A stretch of 64,000 nucleotides of DNA, taken from assembly GCA_003214175.1 (NCBI GenBank), contig QCLZ01000007.1, positions 20,585 to 84,584 on the forward strand. The letters are read 5' to 3'. The position numbers and the translations under genes are program-made. The DNA comes from Prochlorococcus sp. AG-418-I20 (GTDB taxonomy: Bacteria > Cyanobacteriota > Cyanobacteriia > PCC-6307 > Cyanobiaceae). Positions 1 through 8,704 of this stretch are shown piece after piece (position 1 is the stretch's first letter; each line of letters opens with the position of its first letter). The notes beneath the pieces were generated by a model that was given only the letters and a program-made list of their open reading frames with translations, had not been told where the DNA came from and did not search any database.

Positions 1-359
1 GTTTTACAGATATAAATGATTCTTTAAAAGCTTTGCATATTTTTGATGGTGTAATGATTGGAAGATCAGTATACAAACATCCCTTAAGGTGGTCTGAAAT
101 TGATCAAAAAATCTATGGATGTACATCGAACCCCAAATCAGCTTCAAATATTATCTTTTCGTTAATTCCATACATAGAGAAACATCTAACTAATGGAGGA
201 AAATCTTGGGATATTTGTAAACACCTTATCAATTTAGTCGAGGGTATTCCTAAAGCAAAAATATGGAGGAATCAAATCACAATTAAATCTATAAATAAAG
301 AATTAGATATTGAGTATCTACTTAAATTGACTTCTAGGCTTAAAGAAATGGGTCACTAG
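1..359 (+). CDS. dusA: tRNA-dihydrouridine synthase, 3' end only (DusA-like)
   Basis: This is the C-terminal part of a Dus flavoenzyme, which reduces uridines in tRNA D-loops using FMN and NADPH. The frame is open from base 3 to the TAG at 357-359, so the true start lies outside the window. The visible segment FDGVMIGRSVYKHP is the characteristic end of the Dus TIM barrel (phosphate-binding GVMIGR loop), followed by a helical C-terminal domain. An internal TTG at 33 gives a 108-residue frame but is not a genuine start. The gene runs tail-to-tail into the RRM gene and shares its stop within the palindrome CTAG at 356-359. Assignment to the DusA subfamily rests on the conserved neighbourhood and is less sure than the Dus family call. 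Confidence 0.85.
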   Translation, partial: FTDINDSLKALHIFDGVMIGRSVYKHPLRWSEIDQKIYGCTSNPKSASNIIFSLIPYIEKHLTNGGKSWDICKHLINLVEGIPKAKIWRNQITIKSINKELDIEYLLKLTSRLKEMGH

Positions 360-991
360 TTCTCTTCATTTGATGCATTAGTTTCATTTGAAACACCTCT
401 TTTTCGCCTACTGCGGCCGCTTTCATAATCAGAGTTATCAGAAGAATTACCATAACTTCTATCTTCCCAACCTTCAGCACCAGAGGATTTATTACTGTAA
501 GAAGCATTAGATTCAGAATTACCACCATAGCCACCTCCGCCATAGCCACCTCCATTATTACCACCATAGCCACCTCCGCCATAGCCACCACCATTATTAC
601 CGCCTCTTCCACCTCCGCCATAGCCACCACCATTATTACTGCCATAGCCTCCTCCGCCATAGCCACCTCCATTATTACCACCATAGCCACCTCCGCCATA
701 GCCACCGCCATTATTACCGCCTCTTCCTCCTCTACGAGAACCCCCAGAGCCTCTTGGTTCTGCTTTATTAATCCTTAATGGCCTTCCCATAAGTTCTGTA
801 CCCTGCAATCCGTCAATAGCTGTTGACTCAGTTGCTTCATCTGCCATCTCAACAAATGCAAATCCTCTTTTTCTTCCAGTATCTCTTTCAAGAGGAAGAG
901 AACAATTTAAAACTTCACCAAAAGGTGCAAATAACTGCAAAACATCTTCACGCTCTGCGCGGAAAGGCAAATTGCCAACAAAAATACTCAC
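356..991 (-). CDS. Glycine-rich RRM RNA-binding protein (cyanobacterial Rbp type)
   Basis: This 211-residue protein has one RNA recognition motif at about residues 2-76, with RNP2 (IFVGNL, 3-8) and RNP1 (KRGFAFVE, 41-48). A linker GSGGSRRGGRGG leads into five 13-residue Gly/Asn/Tyr repeats (91-155) and a Ser/Asn-rich charged tail. Cyanobacterial Rbp proteins of this form bind single-stranded RNA and some are cold-regulated. The role here (mRNA handling or stability) is inferred from the family. The Gly-rich part is longer and more regular than in many Rbp proteins. The ATG at 991 places RNP2 at the very N terminus, as is normal. It is convergent with dusA and shares 4 bases with it. Confidence 0.9.
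   Translation of the reverse strand: MSIFVGNLPFRAEREDVLQLFAPFGEVLNCSLPLERDTGRKRGFAFVEMADEATESTAIDGLQGTELMGRPLRINKAEPRGSGGSRRGGRGGNNGGGYGGGGYGGNNGGGYGGGGYGSNNGGGYGGGGRGGNNGGGYGGGGYGGNNGGGYGGGGYGGNSESNASYSNKSSGAEGWEDRSYGNSSDNSDYESGRSRRKRGVSNETNASNEEN
527..721 (-). repeat. Five tandem 39-bp units encoding a Gly-rich 13-mer
   Basis: The RRM gene contains five consecutive 13-codon units of consensus GGNNGGGYGGGGY (residues 91-155). The third has GS at its start and ends in R; the others are near identical. At the DNA level the + strand shows alternating blocks like ccgccatagccacc and attattaccacc. The tract codes for a disordered RGG/GY-type domain. Such repeats can expand or contract by slippage. 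Confidence 0.85.
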
Positions 992-1105
992 TTTAAACTC
1001 AACTAAGAAAATTTAGCATATGAAAAAACTACCTAAGCAGCTTAATTACAATACTCTAATATTCTACTTCAAAGCATACCCTTGTAGTAGAAAAATAATA
1101 GAGAA

Positions 1106-2485
1106 TTAGAAGAACAATTTTTTTTCCCAATTATTTATCTCTTTTTGAACTTGGATAAAGCCTGTTCCACCATCACTATTTCTTGACTTAACAACATTCA
1201 GAGGTTCAAGATTTGGAAATACATCCTCATCGAATTCACCATGGAACTTTTTAAGTTCATCGATTTTAAGATCTTTAAATAAAATTTTTCTTTCTAAGCA
1301 ATACTTAACAATTTCACCTACAACTTGATAAGCGGTCCTAAAGGGTACTTTTTTACCAACTAAGTAATCTGCCAAATCAGTAGCATTAGAAAAATCATTT
1401 TCTACTGAATGAGATAAGTTACTTGTATTAAATTCCATCCCCTCATTAATTAAAATAGTCATTGCTTTAATGCATGAAGATATAGTCTCTACAGTGTCAA
1501 ATAAAGGCTCTTTATCCTCTTGAAAATCCTTATTATATGCAAGTGGTATTCCTTTGACCATTGTTAACAGTGCTTGAAGATGTCCATATACTCTTCCCGT
1601 TTTACCTCTAATCAATTCTGGAACATCTGGATTCTTTTTCTGAGGCATTAAGCTACTTCCCGTAGCACATTTATCAGTTAATTTTGCAAAAGAAAACTCA
1701 TCAGTTACCCATAAAATTATTTCCTCAGAAATTTTACTTAAATGCGACATTGCTAAAGCAGCTGCAGAAACAAACTCTATACAAAAATCTCTATCGCTAA
1801 CGGCATCAATACTATTATTATAGATTTTATTAAAACCCAGTTCCGTAGCAGTAAATTTTCGATCTATTTTTATTTTTGTGCCAGCCAATGCTGCAGCACC
1901 TAGTGGACAAGTATTGACTCTTGACCTTACTTCTTGAAACCTATTGCGATCTCTTTGAAACATTTCGAGGTAAGCCAATAAATGATGAGCTAAAGATAAT
2001 GGCTGTGCTCTTTGCATGTGTGTATATCCAGGAATTAAAGTGTAAATATTTGATTTCGCTAGGTTAAAAAAAGACTTTTGTAGATCAGCGATTAAATTAT
2101 CAAGATTATCAATCTCTTTTCTGAGCCATAATCTTATATCTGTACCAACTTGATCATTTCTACTTCTGCCAGTATGTAATTTTTTTCCAATTTCACCAAT
2201 TAAACTTATTAGCTTGTCTTCAATACAATAATGAATATCTTCGGAAGGAGGACCAGGAGAAAATTTACCTTCTAAAAACTCATTTTTTATTGTTTCTAAA
2301 CCATTAACAATCTGCGAAGTCTCGTAAGATGATAAAACTTGAGTTTTACCAAGCATTCTTGCATGAGCTATAGAGCACTCTAAATCTTCTAAAATGAGTT
2401 TCTTATCAAAACCAATTGAAGCATTAAACTTTTCAATAAAGGGATTAAGCGAATTATCAAATCTTTTACTCCAAACTTTTGCCAT
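1106..2485 (-). CDS. argH: Argininosuccinate lyase
   Basis: ArgH splits argininosuccinate into arginine and fumarate, the last step of arginine synthesis; it acts as a cytosolic homotetramer. The 459-residue length is typical. The fumarase/aspartase superfamily signature [12 protein letters not shown] is at residues 276-287, with its catalytic serine in the flexible loop. Other conserved blocks are HTGRSRNDQ (104-112) and [10 protein letters not shown] (153-162). The ATG at 2485 gives the usual N terminus (KVWSKRF). The partner argG is also in this window at about 28.9 kb, so the two last arginine genes are not in one operon. Confidence 0.97.
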   Translation of the reverse strand: MAKVWSKRFDNSLNPFIEKFNASIGFDKKLILEDLECSIAHARMLGKTQVLSSYETSQIVNGLETIKNEFLEGKFSPGPPSEDIHYCIEDKLISLIGEIGKKLHTGRSRNDQVGTDIRLWLRKEIDNLDNLIADLQKSFFNLAKSNIYTLIPGYTHMQRAQPLSLAHHLLAYLEMFQRDRNRFQEVRSRVNTCPLGAAALAGTKIKIDRKFTATELGFNKIYNNSIDAVSDRDFCIEFVSAAALAMSHLSKISEEIILWVTDEFSFAKLTDKCATGSSLMPQKKNPDVPELIRGKTGRVYGHLQALLTMVKGIPLAYNKDFQEDKEPLFDTVETISSCIKAMTILINEGMEFNTSNLSHSVENDFSNATDLADYLVGKKVPFRTAYQVVGEIVKYCLERKILFKDLKIDELKKFHGEFDEDVFPNLEPLNVVKSRNSDGGTGFIQVQKEINNWEKKLFF

Positions 2486-2547
2486 ATCAATTAATAACTT
2501 TATATATACCTAATAAAGCATTTTTTTATATAGGTGACAAAAAATAA

Positions 2548-3891
2548 CTAATTCAATTGAAAAATAACCATAGATGCATCATCTTCTAGATGTCTATTTT
2601 GTCCTGTAAAATCGTCTAATTTTTTAAAAATTTTATTTAAGATTTCTTGAGATGTATAAGTTTGCTTGCACAGTTTTGTAAAAGTCTTAATTAACCTTTG
2701 CTCATCAAATCTTTCTCCTAAAGAATTAGAAGTATCTATAACTCCATCCGTATAATAGAGCACTAGATCATTGTCATTCAGTTTAATTTCACCACAACGA
2801 TATTCAGCATCTTTTTGTAATCCTAATACAAATCCCTCAGCATCTAATTTAACAATTTTTTGATCTGAGTTTCTCCAAAGAAGAGGAGGATTATGTGCCG
2901 CATTAGCAAATCTCAATTTTCTCGTTCTAGGATCATAATCCGAATAGAATAATGTCACAAATCTATGTGATATGTCTAAGTCATTTATTGCTAATTGATT
3001 CAAATCATGCAATATTCTATCTGGAGGTAACCCTGTAAGAACTTCTGCACGTAACATTCCTCTCAACATAGTCATCAAAAGACCAGCAGGAATCCCTTTA
3101 CCCATAACATCACCTATAACCAAGGCCCACCTAGATTTTTCTTTTCTTTTTTCTGATATATTTGTCTTTAAGCACATAAAATCATAATAGTCTCCGCCAA
3201 GCTGGAGAGCAGGTCTACAATGCGCGGCAAGGTCAACCCCATGAATAGTTGGACAATAATCTGGTAGTAATTGAGATTGTATTTCAGCGCCTGTAGAAAT
3301 TTCTCTATCTACTTTCTCATGTTTCTTTTTTGTTTTTATTAAACAATAATTTTCTAATCCAATACCGAGACAGTTTTGTATAAAACTAAAATTAATATCA
3401 TCAGTGATAGGTTGACAAGATATATCATTGCTAAAAATGTAAATAAATCCCCTACATTTTCCTCTAGATATTATTTTATGCGTTTCGATTTTATATTCCT
3501 TAAATTTATTTTTTAAAGAAATTTCAAAAGAAAGTATTTCTTTTAATTTAAAATTTTTAGAAAAATTAAATTTCTTTAAAAAACTATTAATTTGTTCTTG
3601 AATTTTTAAAAATTCATTACTTGCGGAAATTTTTATATTCTCATGCCATATTTCTCCCTCGTAATCTAAAGGAATAATTAATATAATTTTTTTATCAAAA
3701 ATATATTTAAAAATTAAGGATACATAATCTAGTAATTTATTAACATTAGAAAAAGACTTTAAGTAATAAGCCAATGAAGATGCAATTTCCGCGAATTTGT
3801 ATTTATTACCTAAAAATTTTGTAGGCTCATCATCTATAAATTGTTGAATAAATTTACTAGAAAATAATTTTTCTTTTTTATTATTTTTCAC
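2548..3891 (-). CDS. SpoIIE/RsbU-type PP2C protein serine phosphatase
   Basis: The protein has 447 residues. An N-terminal, poorly conserved, possibly GAF-like sensor region (about 1-185) is followed by a SpoIIE/RsbU phosphatase domain: E203 with IQSQLLP, GGDYYDF (232-238), GDVMGKG (260-266), a YTDGV motif and DDAS near the end. The acidic residues of these motifs bind the two metal ions in PP2C enzymes. In Firmicutes such enzymes dephosphorylate STAS anti-anti-sigma proteins. No STAS or kinase partner is adjacent, so the target is unknown. The start is GTG at 3891; there is no ATG alternative upstream of the conserved region. Confidence 0.85.
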   Translation of the reverse strand: MKNNKKEKLFSSKFIQQFIDDEPTKFLGNKYKFAEIASSLAYYLKSFSNVNKLLDYVSLIFKYIFDKKIILIIPLDYEGEIWHENIKISASNEFLKIQEQINSFLKKFNFSKNFKLKEILSFEISLKNKFKEYKIETHKIISRGKCRGFIYIFSNDISCQPITDDINFSFIQNCLGIGLENYCLIKTKKKHEKVDREISTGAEIQSQLLPDYCPTIHGVDLAAHCRPALQLGGDYYDFMCLKTNISEKRKEKSRWALVIGDVMGKGIPAGLLMTMLRGMLRAEVLTGLPPDRILHDLNQLAINDLDISHRFVTLFYSDYDPRTRKLRFANAAHNPPLLWRNSDQKIVKLDAEGFVLGLQKDAEYRCGEIKLNDNDLVLYYTDGVIDTSNSLGERFDEQRLIKTFTKLCKQTYTSQEILNKIFKKLDDFTGQNRHLEDDASMVIFQLN

Positions 3892-3958
3892 AAATAATTA
3901 AATAGATAAATATGTTTTAACATTAAATTTAATTTTTTAAAAAGAATTAATTAAATAT

Positions 3959-5251
3959 TTATTTATCTGCCAGCATTGCTTCTACAAATTCATAACTATT
4001 AAAAGGTCTTAAATCCTTTATACCTTCTCCAGCACCAATAAATCTTATAGGCAAATCAACTTCTTCTGAGACAGCCAAAGAAACGCCTCCTCTAGAGGAG
4101 CCATCTAACTTAGTAATAATTGCTCCAGTTAAATTTGCCGATTTGGCAAAACTTTTTGCTTGCTTTAAGCCATTCTGACCTTGACTTGCATCCAAAACTA
4201 ATAATGATTCAATAATTGCATCTGGAACCTTTTTATCAACAATTTTTTTTATTTTTGCTAATTCATCCATTAAATTATTTTTTGTTTGCAATCTACCTGC
4301 AGTATCCACTAGCAACAAGTCGATATTTCTATTTATGGCAGAATTAATTGCATCAAACACTACAGCAGCTGGATCCGCATTTTTTGATTGATTAGATATG
4401 ACATCAACATTACTTCTCTCTCCCCATATTTTTAGTTGTTCCACTGCAGCAGCTCTAAAAGTATCAGCAGCAGCTATAAGGGTTTTATAATTACTTCTTG
4501 ATGATAAATATGCTAATTTTCCTAATGTAGTGGTTTTACCAACACCATTAACTCCTACTAATAACCAAACATTTAACTTACCCTTTTGAGGAATCAAAAT
4601 ATCTGTACCTGAATTTTTTATAGGCTTATCGATAATTAATTTTAATTCGTTCTTTAAGAATTTTATTCCCGCTTCACCGCCGACTACTTCTTCGTTTAAT
4701 TTTCTTCTTAAAGAAGTAATAACTTTATCTGTTGATGCAATACCTACATCAGCTCTTATTAAGAGTGTCTCTAAATCATCGAGGGATTCTGGGGTAAGAG
4801 GATCATCTCCCAATTTATCCAATAATTCAGTAACGAAGCCTTTTCGAGTTTCTTCTAATCCTCTTCTTAATTTAGTTAGCCAATCAATTTCATCAATGGA
4901 AATTTGATTCATCTTTTTACCTTGAGCAGCTAATACCATTGCAGACCAAGTAAAATTATCATCAAACTCACCTAGTTCAGTTTCAGGAATTGTTTTAGGA
5001 ATTTGCTCTAGAGTTTGTTTTTGCTCTTCCTTCTTAACTAATTCCTGTTTTTGCTCTTCCTTCTTAACTAATTCCTGTTTTTGCTCTTCCTTCTTAACTA
5101 ATTCCTGTTTTTGCTCTTCCTTCTTAACTAATTCCTGTTTTTGCTCTTCCTTCTTAACTAATTCCTGTTTTTGCTCTTCTTGTCGTTTTTTTAAAATTGC
5201 ATAGGCTTGTGCAGCCCACTCTCTAGATTTATCAGAATCAGTATTTGCCAT
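3959..5251 (-). CDS. ftsY: Signal recognition particle receptor FtsY with decapeptide-repeat linker
   Basis: FtsY is the GTPase receptor that docks SRP-bound ribosomes to the membrane for co-translational insertion. The NG domain is complete: P-loop GVNGVGKT (233-240), DTFRAAAVEQL (263-273), DTAGR (316-320), TKLDGSSRGG (380-389). N-terminal to it is a short leader (WAAQAYAILKKRQ) and five exact copies of EEQKQELVKK (residues 25-74) plus a partial sixth. This highly charged, probably helical or coiled-coil stretch occupies the position of the acidic A domain of E. coli FtsY. A role in membrane targeting is inferred. The ATG at 5251 is the only suitable start. nusB lies upstream in the same direction. 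Confidence 0.96.
   Translation of the reverse strand: MANTDSDKSREWAAQAYAILKKRQEEQKQELVKKEEQKQELVKKEEQKQELVKKEEQKQELVKKEEQKQELVKKEEQKQTLEQIPKTIPETELGEFDDNFTWSAMVLAAQGKKMNQISIDEIDWLTKLRRGLEETRKGFVTELLDKLGDDPLTPESLDDLETLLIRADVGIASTDKVITSLRRKLNEEVVGGEAGIKFLKNELKLIIDKPIKNSGTDILIPQKGKLNVWLLVGVNGVGKTTTLGKLAYLSSRSNYKTLIAAADTFRAAAVEQLKIWGERSNVDVISNQSKNADPAAVVFDAINSAINRNIDLLLVDTAGRLQTKNNLMDELAKIKKIVDKKVPDAIIESLLVLDASQGQNGLKQAKSFAKSANLTGAIITKLDGSSRGGVSLAVSEEVDLPIRFIGAGEGIKDLRPFNSYEFVEAMLADK
5030..5179 (-). repeat. Perfect 30-bp tandem repeat, five copies, inside ftsY
   Basis: Five head-to-tail copies of the same 30 bases lie at 5030-5059, 5060-5089, 5090-5119, 5120-5149 and 5150-5179. All are identical as read, and a partial sixth runs from 5015 to 5029. 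Each copy encodes EEQKQELVKK, so gain or loss of a unit keeps the ftsY frame. Complete identity at synonymous positions indicates recent expansion or homogenisation. There are no spacers, so it is not a CRISPR array. Confidence 0.97.
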
Positions 5252-5309
5252 TGATATTTATTTTTCGAATTTGATAGTGTTTAAAGTACTACTTATTTAT
5301 ATCAAATAA

Positions 5310-5939
5310 TCATTGCAATTTTAACGTTTGTAATCTCCTAAGAACTCCATTAATAAATTTTCTTCCTTGCATGTCACTGTATTTATTAGCTAGATTAACT
5401 GCCTCATCGCAAGCAACAGCAAGAGGTGTTTTCATCAAATTAATATCAACATAGGCTAAACGAAGAATATCTCTGTCTATTCTTGGTAATCTATTTAACC
5501 TCCAGCCTTCCATTGCTTTGTCTATATTAGAATCAATATCTCCGAGGTTATTAATAACCTTACAAATCCTCTGATTAACATCCTCTCTTATTTCAACTTG
5601 GCCACTAGAAACTACTAATTTTGGAAAATCTAAAGTAACTGAGAGTGTATTCATAACAGTTTCAACTTTTTTTAAAGACTTTTTTAACTCATCTCTCACA
5701 TTCGAAAAAGAAGAATCAACACCATCTTGTAATTCGCTATCCAATATTTTTTGTGATGCATTTTCTAACTCTGATTCGCAAATATCTAGTTCATCTCTAC
5801 AATGAGTGATTAAAGAATCCAAAGCAGAATCAAAAATCTCTTCTGTCTGAAATTTATTTAATTTTAAATCACCTTTATCTTTTATCAGACCTAGAGAAAT
5901 TAAAGATAATTCTCTAGCGAGGGATCTATTATTATGCAT
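5310..5939 (-). CDS. nusB: Transcription antitermination factor NusB
   Basis: NusB, with NusE (S10), binds boxA RNA to support antitermination in rRNA operons. The conserved second half is clear: RLPRIDRDILRLAY, TPLAVACDEAVNLANKYSD and GRKFINGVLRRL at the C terminus. At 209 residues it is longer than the roughly 140-residue enterobacterial protein because of an acidic insert after the first helix (about residues 35-115); from memory cyanobacterial NusB proteins are similarly long. It lies between the DUF502 gene (4-base gap) and ftsY in the same direction, probably one transcript. Confidence 0.92.
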   Translation of the reverse strand: MHNNRSLARELSLISLGLIKDKGDLKLNKFQTEEIFDSALDSLITHCRDELDICESELENASQKILDSELQDGVDSSFSNVRDELKKSLKKVETVMNTLSVTLDFPKLVVSSGQVEIREDVNQRICKVINNLGDIDSNIDKAMEGWRLNRLPRIDRDILRLAYVDINLMKTPLAVACDEAVNLANKYSDMQGRKFINGVLRRLQTLKLQ

Positions 5940-5942
5940 TAA

Positions 5943-6677
5943 TTAAGAAGAAGTATTTGTAGAAGCGCGTAACTGAGAAAACAATTTTGAAAAGGTAGGA
6001 TTTGTAGTGTTATTTTTCTCATCTGGATTAACTATTCCAGCAGAAATTATTGTTCTGAAAGCATCTTCAACAGAAATATTTAAATCCTTGACTGAAGACT
6101 CAGGCACCAAGGTGTACCAGCCAGTAGTAGGATTTGGTGCTGTAGGTATAAAAACACTTAGCAATTTTTCGTCTAATTCAGGCTGCAAAGATGGACCCAC
6201 ATCACCCGTTACAAAGCCTACGCTATACAATCCCTCACGTGGATATTCAACTAAAACAACTCTTCTAAATCGATTAGATTTGTTACTTAAAAAAGTTTCA
6301 AGTAATTGTTTAAGAGTTTTATAAACTGCTCCTGCTACTGGAATTTTTGATAACGTACCTTCACCAAATTCTAATAACCATCTTCCAACAAAATTTCTCG
6401 CCATTAAGCCTATAAGCAAAATAGCCAAAAGAGGAACAGTTAAACCTAAAGTAAGATTGATTAAATCTTGCAATAATGGATTAAGAGTTATAAAAGGATT
6501 TAATTGCTTGGGAACGGATGTAACTAACGTTAGAACAAATTTACTAACTAATGACGATAGCCAGATAGTTGTTGCTAAAGGTATTACTACCAATAATCCC
6601 GCAATTAAATCATTTTTCAGATCCTGTTGAAGCCTAGATGCTAGATTCGAATCTTGATTTTGATTAGACTCAACCAA
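5943..6677 (-). CDS. DUF502 family membrane protein
   Basis: The 244-residue protein has two hydrophobic segments (about residues 24-48 and 70-95) followed by a conserved soluble part with VAGAVYKTLKQLLETF and FIPTAPNPTTGW, hallmarks of the DUF502 family. The function of the family is not established. The start appears to be TTG at 6677: the frame is open further upstream, but no ATG or GTG occurs before the stop. It precedes nusB by 3 bases, so it probably leads a DUF502-nusB-ftsY transcript. The gene to the right (queG) is divergent, leaving about 127 bases for both promoters. Confidence 0.85.
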   Translation of the reverse strand: MVESNQNQDSNLASRLQQDLKNDLIAGLLVVIPLATTIWLSSLVSKFVLTLVTSVPKQLNPFITLNPLLQDLINLTLGLTVPLLAILLIGLMARNFVGRWLLEFGEGTLSKIPVAGAVYKTLKQLLETFLSNKSNRFRRVVLVEYPREGLYSVGFVTGDVGPSLQPELDEKLLSVFIPTAPNPTTGWYTLVPESSVKDLNISVEDAFRTIISAGIVNPDEKNNTTNPTFSKLFSQLRASTNTSS

Positions 6678-6804
6678 AACAACTTTTTTAACTATTTTAA
6701 TAGTACTAATAATTTAACTGTTTTTACTTTTTTGAGATATGTTTTTTTTATAAATTCAAATTACTTATTAGTTTATCCCCGAAAAATAACTTTAATATAA
6801 AGAA

Positions 6805-7752
6805 ATGTTTAATACCATTAAAGAAAAAAAAGAAATAAGCAAAAAATTAAAGGAAAGAGCAATTTCTGAAGGTTTTACAATATCTGGAATAGCAAAGATA
6901 CCAGGCAGCTCTCGCTTAAAGTTAAGAAATGATGCATTAGAAAGATGGTTATCTAATAAAAATCATGGAGAAATGAAATGGATGGAAGCTGAAAGAAGAA
7001 GGAATATATCTTCGCTCCTTGAAGGGGCAAAAAGTGTTTTAAGCGTAGGTTTTACTTATATTAATTCGCATAACAATAACAATAACCATCAAATCTTCAA
7101 GGTAGGAAAATTTAGTCATGGAGAAGATTACCATAAAGTGATACACAAGAAATTAAAGAATATTGGTAATTGGATTAATCAAGAAATTCCAGATTGCAAA
7201 TGGAAAATATGTGTTGACACGTCACCTCTTCTTGAAAAAGCATGGGCTGAAGAATCAGGTTTAGGTTGGATAGGTAAAAATAGTAATTTAATAAGCAAAA
7301 AAAATGGTTCTTGGTTCACTTTAGGCTTTCTTATCCTTACAAAAGAACTTGTACCAGATGAACCTCATCAATCACTTTGTGGAAAATGTGATAAATGTAT
7401 TGAACATTGCCCTACTAATGCAATTGTTGAACCATTTGTAATACAATCAAACTTATGTATTGCATATCACACTATAGAAAGTAGAGAAAAAACTATTCCA
7501 AAAAAAATAGGACAAAATTTAAATGGTTGGGTTGCGGGATGTGATATTTGTCAAGATGTATGCCCTTGGAATAAATCAGTGCCATTCAACAATTCTCCTG
7601 AAACCATGCCAAAAGAATGGATGAAACACCTTAATATTCATTCATTAAATTGGGATGATGAAACTTGGAAACAAAATCTTAAAGGTACTACATTAAAAAG
7701 AATAAAGCCATGGATGTGGAGAAGAAACATAAAAGCAAATCTAGGGAGCTAA
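6805..7752 (+). CDS. queG: Epoxyqueuosine reductase
   Basis: QueG performs the last step of queuosine formation in tRNA, reducing epoxyqueuosine with a cobalamin cofactor and two 4Fe-4S clusters. Two ferredoxin-like motifs are present: C192xxC195xxC198xxxC202 (LCGKCDKCIEHCP) and C246xxC249xxxC253 (GCDICQDVCPW). The DTSPLLE block (138-144) carries the proposed catalytic Asp. The 315-residue length is shorter than the E. coli enzyme, which has an extra C-terminal helical domain, but it matches shorter bacterial forms. The TPR gene follows after 11 bases. Related genes queC and queE are near 49-50 kb. Confidence 0.95.
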   Translation: MFNTIKEKKEISKKLKERAISEGFTISGIAKIPGSSRLKLRNDALERWLSNKNHGEMKWMEAERRRNISSLLEGAKSVLSVGFTYINSHNNNNNHQIFKVGKFSHGEDYHKVIHKKLKNIGNWINQEIPDCKWKICVDTSPLLEKAWAEESGLGWIGKNSNLISKKNGSWFTLGFLILTKELVPDEPHQSLCGKCDKCIEHCPTNAIVEPFVIQSNLCIAYHTIESREKTIPKKIGQNLNGWVAGCDICQDVCPWNKSVPFNNSPETMPKEWMKHLNIHSLNWDDETWKQNLKGTTLKRIKPWMWRRNIKANLGS

Positions 7753-7763
7753 GAAATTAATTT

Positions 7764-8627
7764 ATGAAAAAATTTTTTGGAAAAATAATTTGCCTCTTCT
7801 TAATCATTTTTTACTTTTCTAAAGTAGATCAAGTTCAATCGTTAATACCATATTATTATTTCCCAACAAGAAGAAATCTACAAAAAGAAAGCTTATCTAT
7901 CGCCAAAGATGCTTACCAACTTTTATATTTTGGGCAATATAAAGAAAGTCTTAATTTAGCAAGATTAGCTATAAAAATAAACAAAACAGACGCAAAGCTA
8001 TGGTTGATTTTATCTGAAGCACAGGTAGCCAACAAACTATACACAAAAGGATTAAGTTCTCTAAATGAAGCGCAAAAAATCAATCCAAACATTAGCGAAA
8101 TATATTTTGCTAAAAGTAATATTTATTTTAAAATTGAACAATTTGAAAATGCAAAAAAAGCGTTAAAAACAGGATTGAGTTTTGAACCAAATAACCACAA
8201 GGCAATTTTTCAATTAGGAAATATTTTGTTGATGGAAAAAAATTACTTAGGTGCTATCAAATTGTTTGATAAATCAGTAAAAATTAAACCTGATTTCTGG
8301 CAAGCAATCAACAATATAGGTCTAGCTTATTTCGAGCAAAACGAACTAAATCTTTCAATCAAACATTTTGAAAGAGCAATCTCAATTGAAGAAAACGCCG
8401 AACCATTATTGGGACTTGCTTCATGCTTAAGAATTAAAGATATTAATTTAGCTCTTGAACTTACAAAAAAAGCCCTAGCAAAAAACCCCAACTACGTTAA
8501 GTATGAATACAGAAAAGAACAATTATGGGGTGAAAAATTACAAACTTCAACAGAAATACTTCTAAATAATGATCAGCTTAAAAAAGATGTAATGCTGGCA
8601 AAATCAAAAATAAATGAGCCTTCTTAA
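7764..8627 (+). CDS. Secreted or membrane-anchored TPR-repeat protein
   Basis: A hydrophobic N-terminal segment (FFGKIICLFLIIFYF, within residues 4-19) looks like a signal peptide or anchor. The rest of the 287 residues consists of about five tetratricopeptide repeats, with typical positions such as LWLILSEAQ, EIYFAKSNIYFK, AIFQLGNILL and AINNIGLAYF. TPR proteins are interaction scaffolds; no partner or substrate can be named. It starts 11 bases after queG and is followed by the ParC-like gene in the same direction. I do not recognise a specific function. Confidence 0.8.
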   Translation: MKKFFGKIICLFLIIFYFSKVDQVQSLIPYYYFPTRRNLQKESLSIAKDAYQLLYFGQYKESLNLARLAIKINKTDAKLWLILSEAQVANKLYTKGLSSLNEAQKINPNISEIYFAKSNIYFKIEQFENAKKALKTGLSFEPNNHKAIFQLGNILLMEKNYLGAIKLFDKSVKIKPDFWQAINNIGLAYFEQNELNLSIKHFERAISIEENAEPLLGLASCLRIKDINLALELTKKALAKNPNYVKYEYRKEQLWGEKLQTSTEILLNNDQLKKDVMLAKSKINEPS

Positions 8628-8704
8628 ATTTCAATACTGGTAAATATTTATTTACCTATTAGTCTTAATTTAGTTAATTAATACATATTTAATTTTGCGC
8701 TCTA

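Noticed and set aside
340..711. 123-residue reverse frame rich in Met/Ala/Val (AMAEVAM repeats)
   Set aside because: It is the alternate reading of the Gly-rich repeat of the RRM gene on the same strand; composition is unnatural.
5015..5180. 30-bp repeats as a CRISPR array
   Set aside because: Units abut with no spacers and lie in frame within ftsY; no cas genes nearby.
6007..6324. 105-codon forward frame inside the DUF502 gene
   Set aside because: Antisense shadow; the reverse gene is conserved over the same bases.
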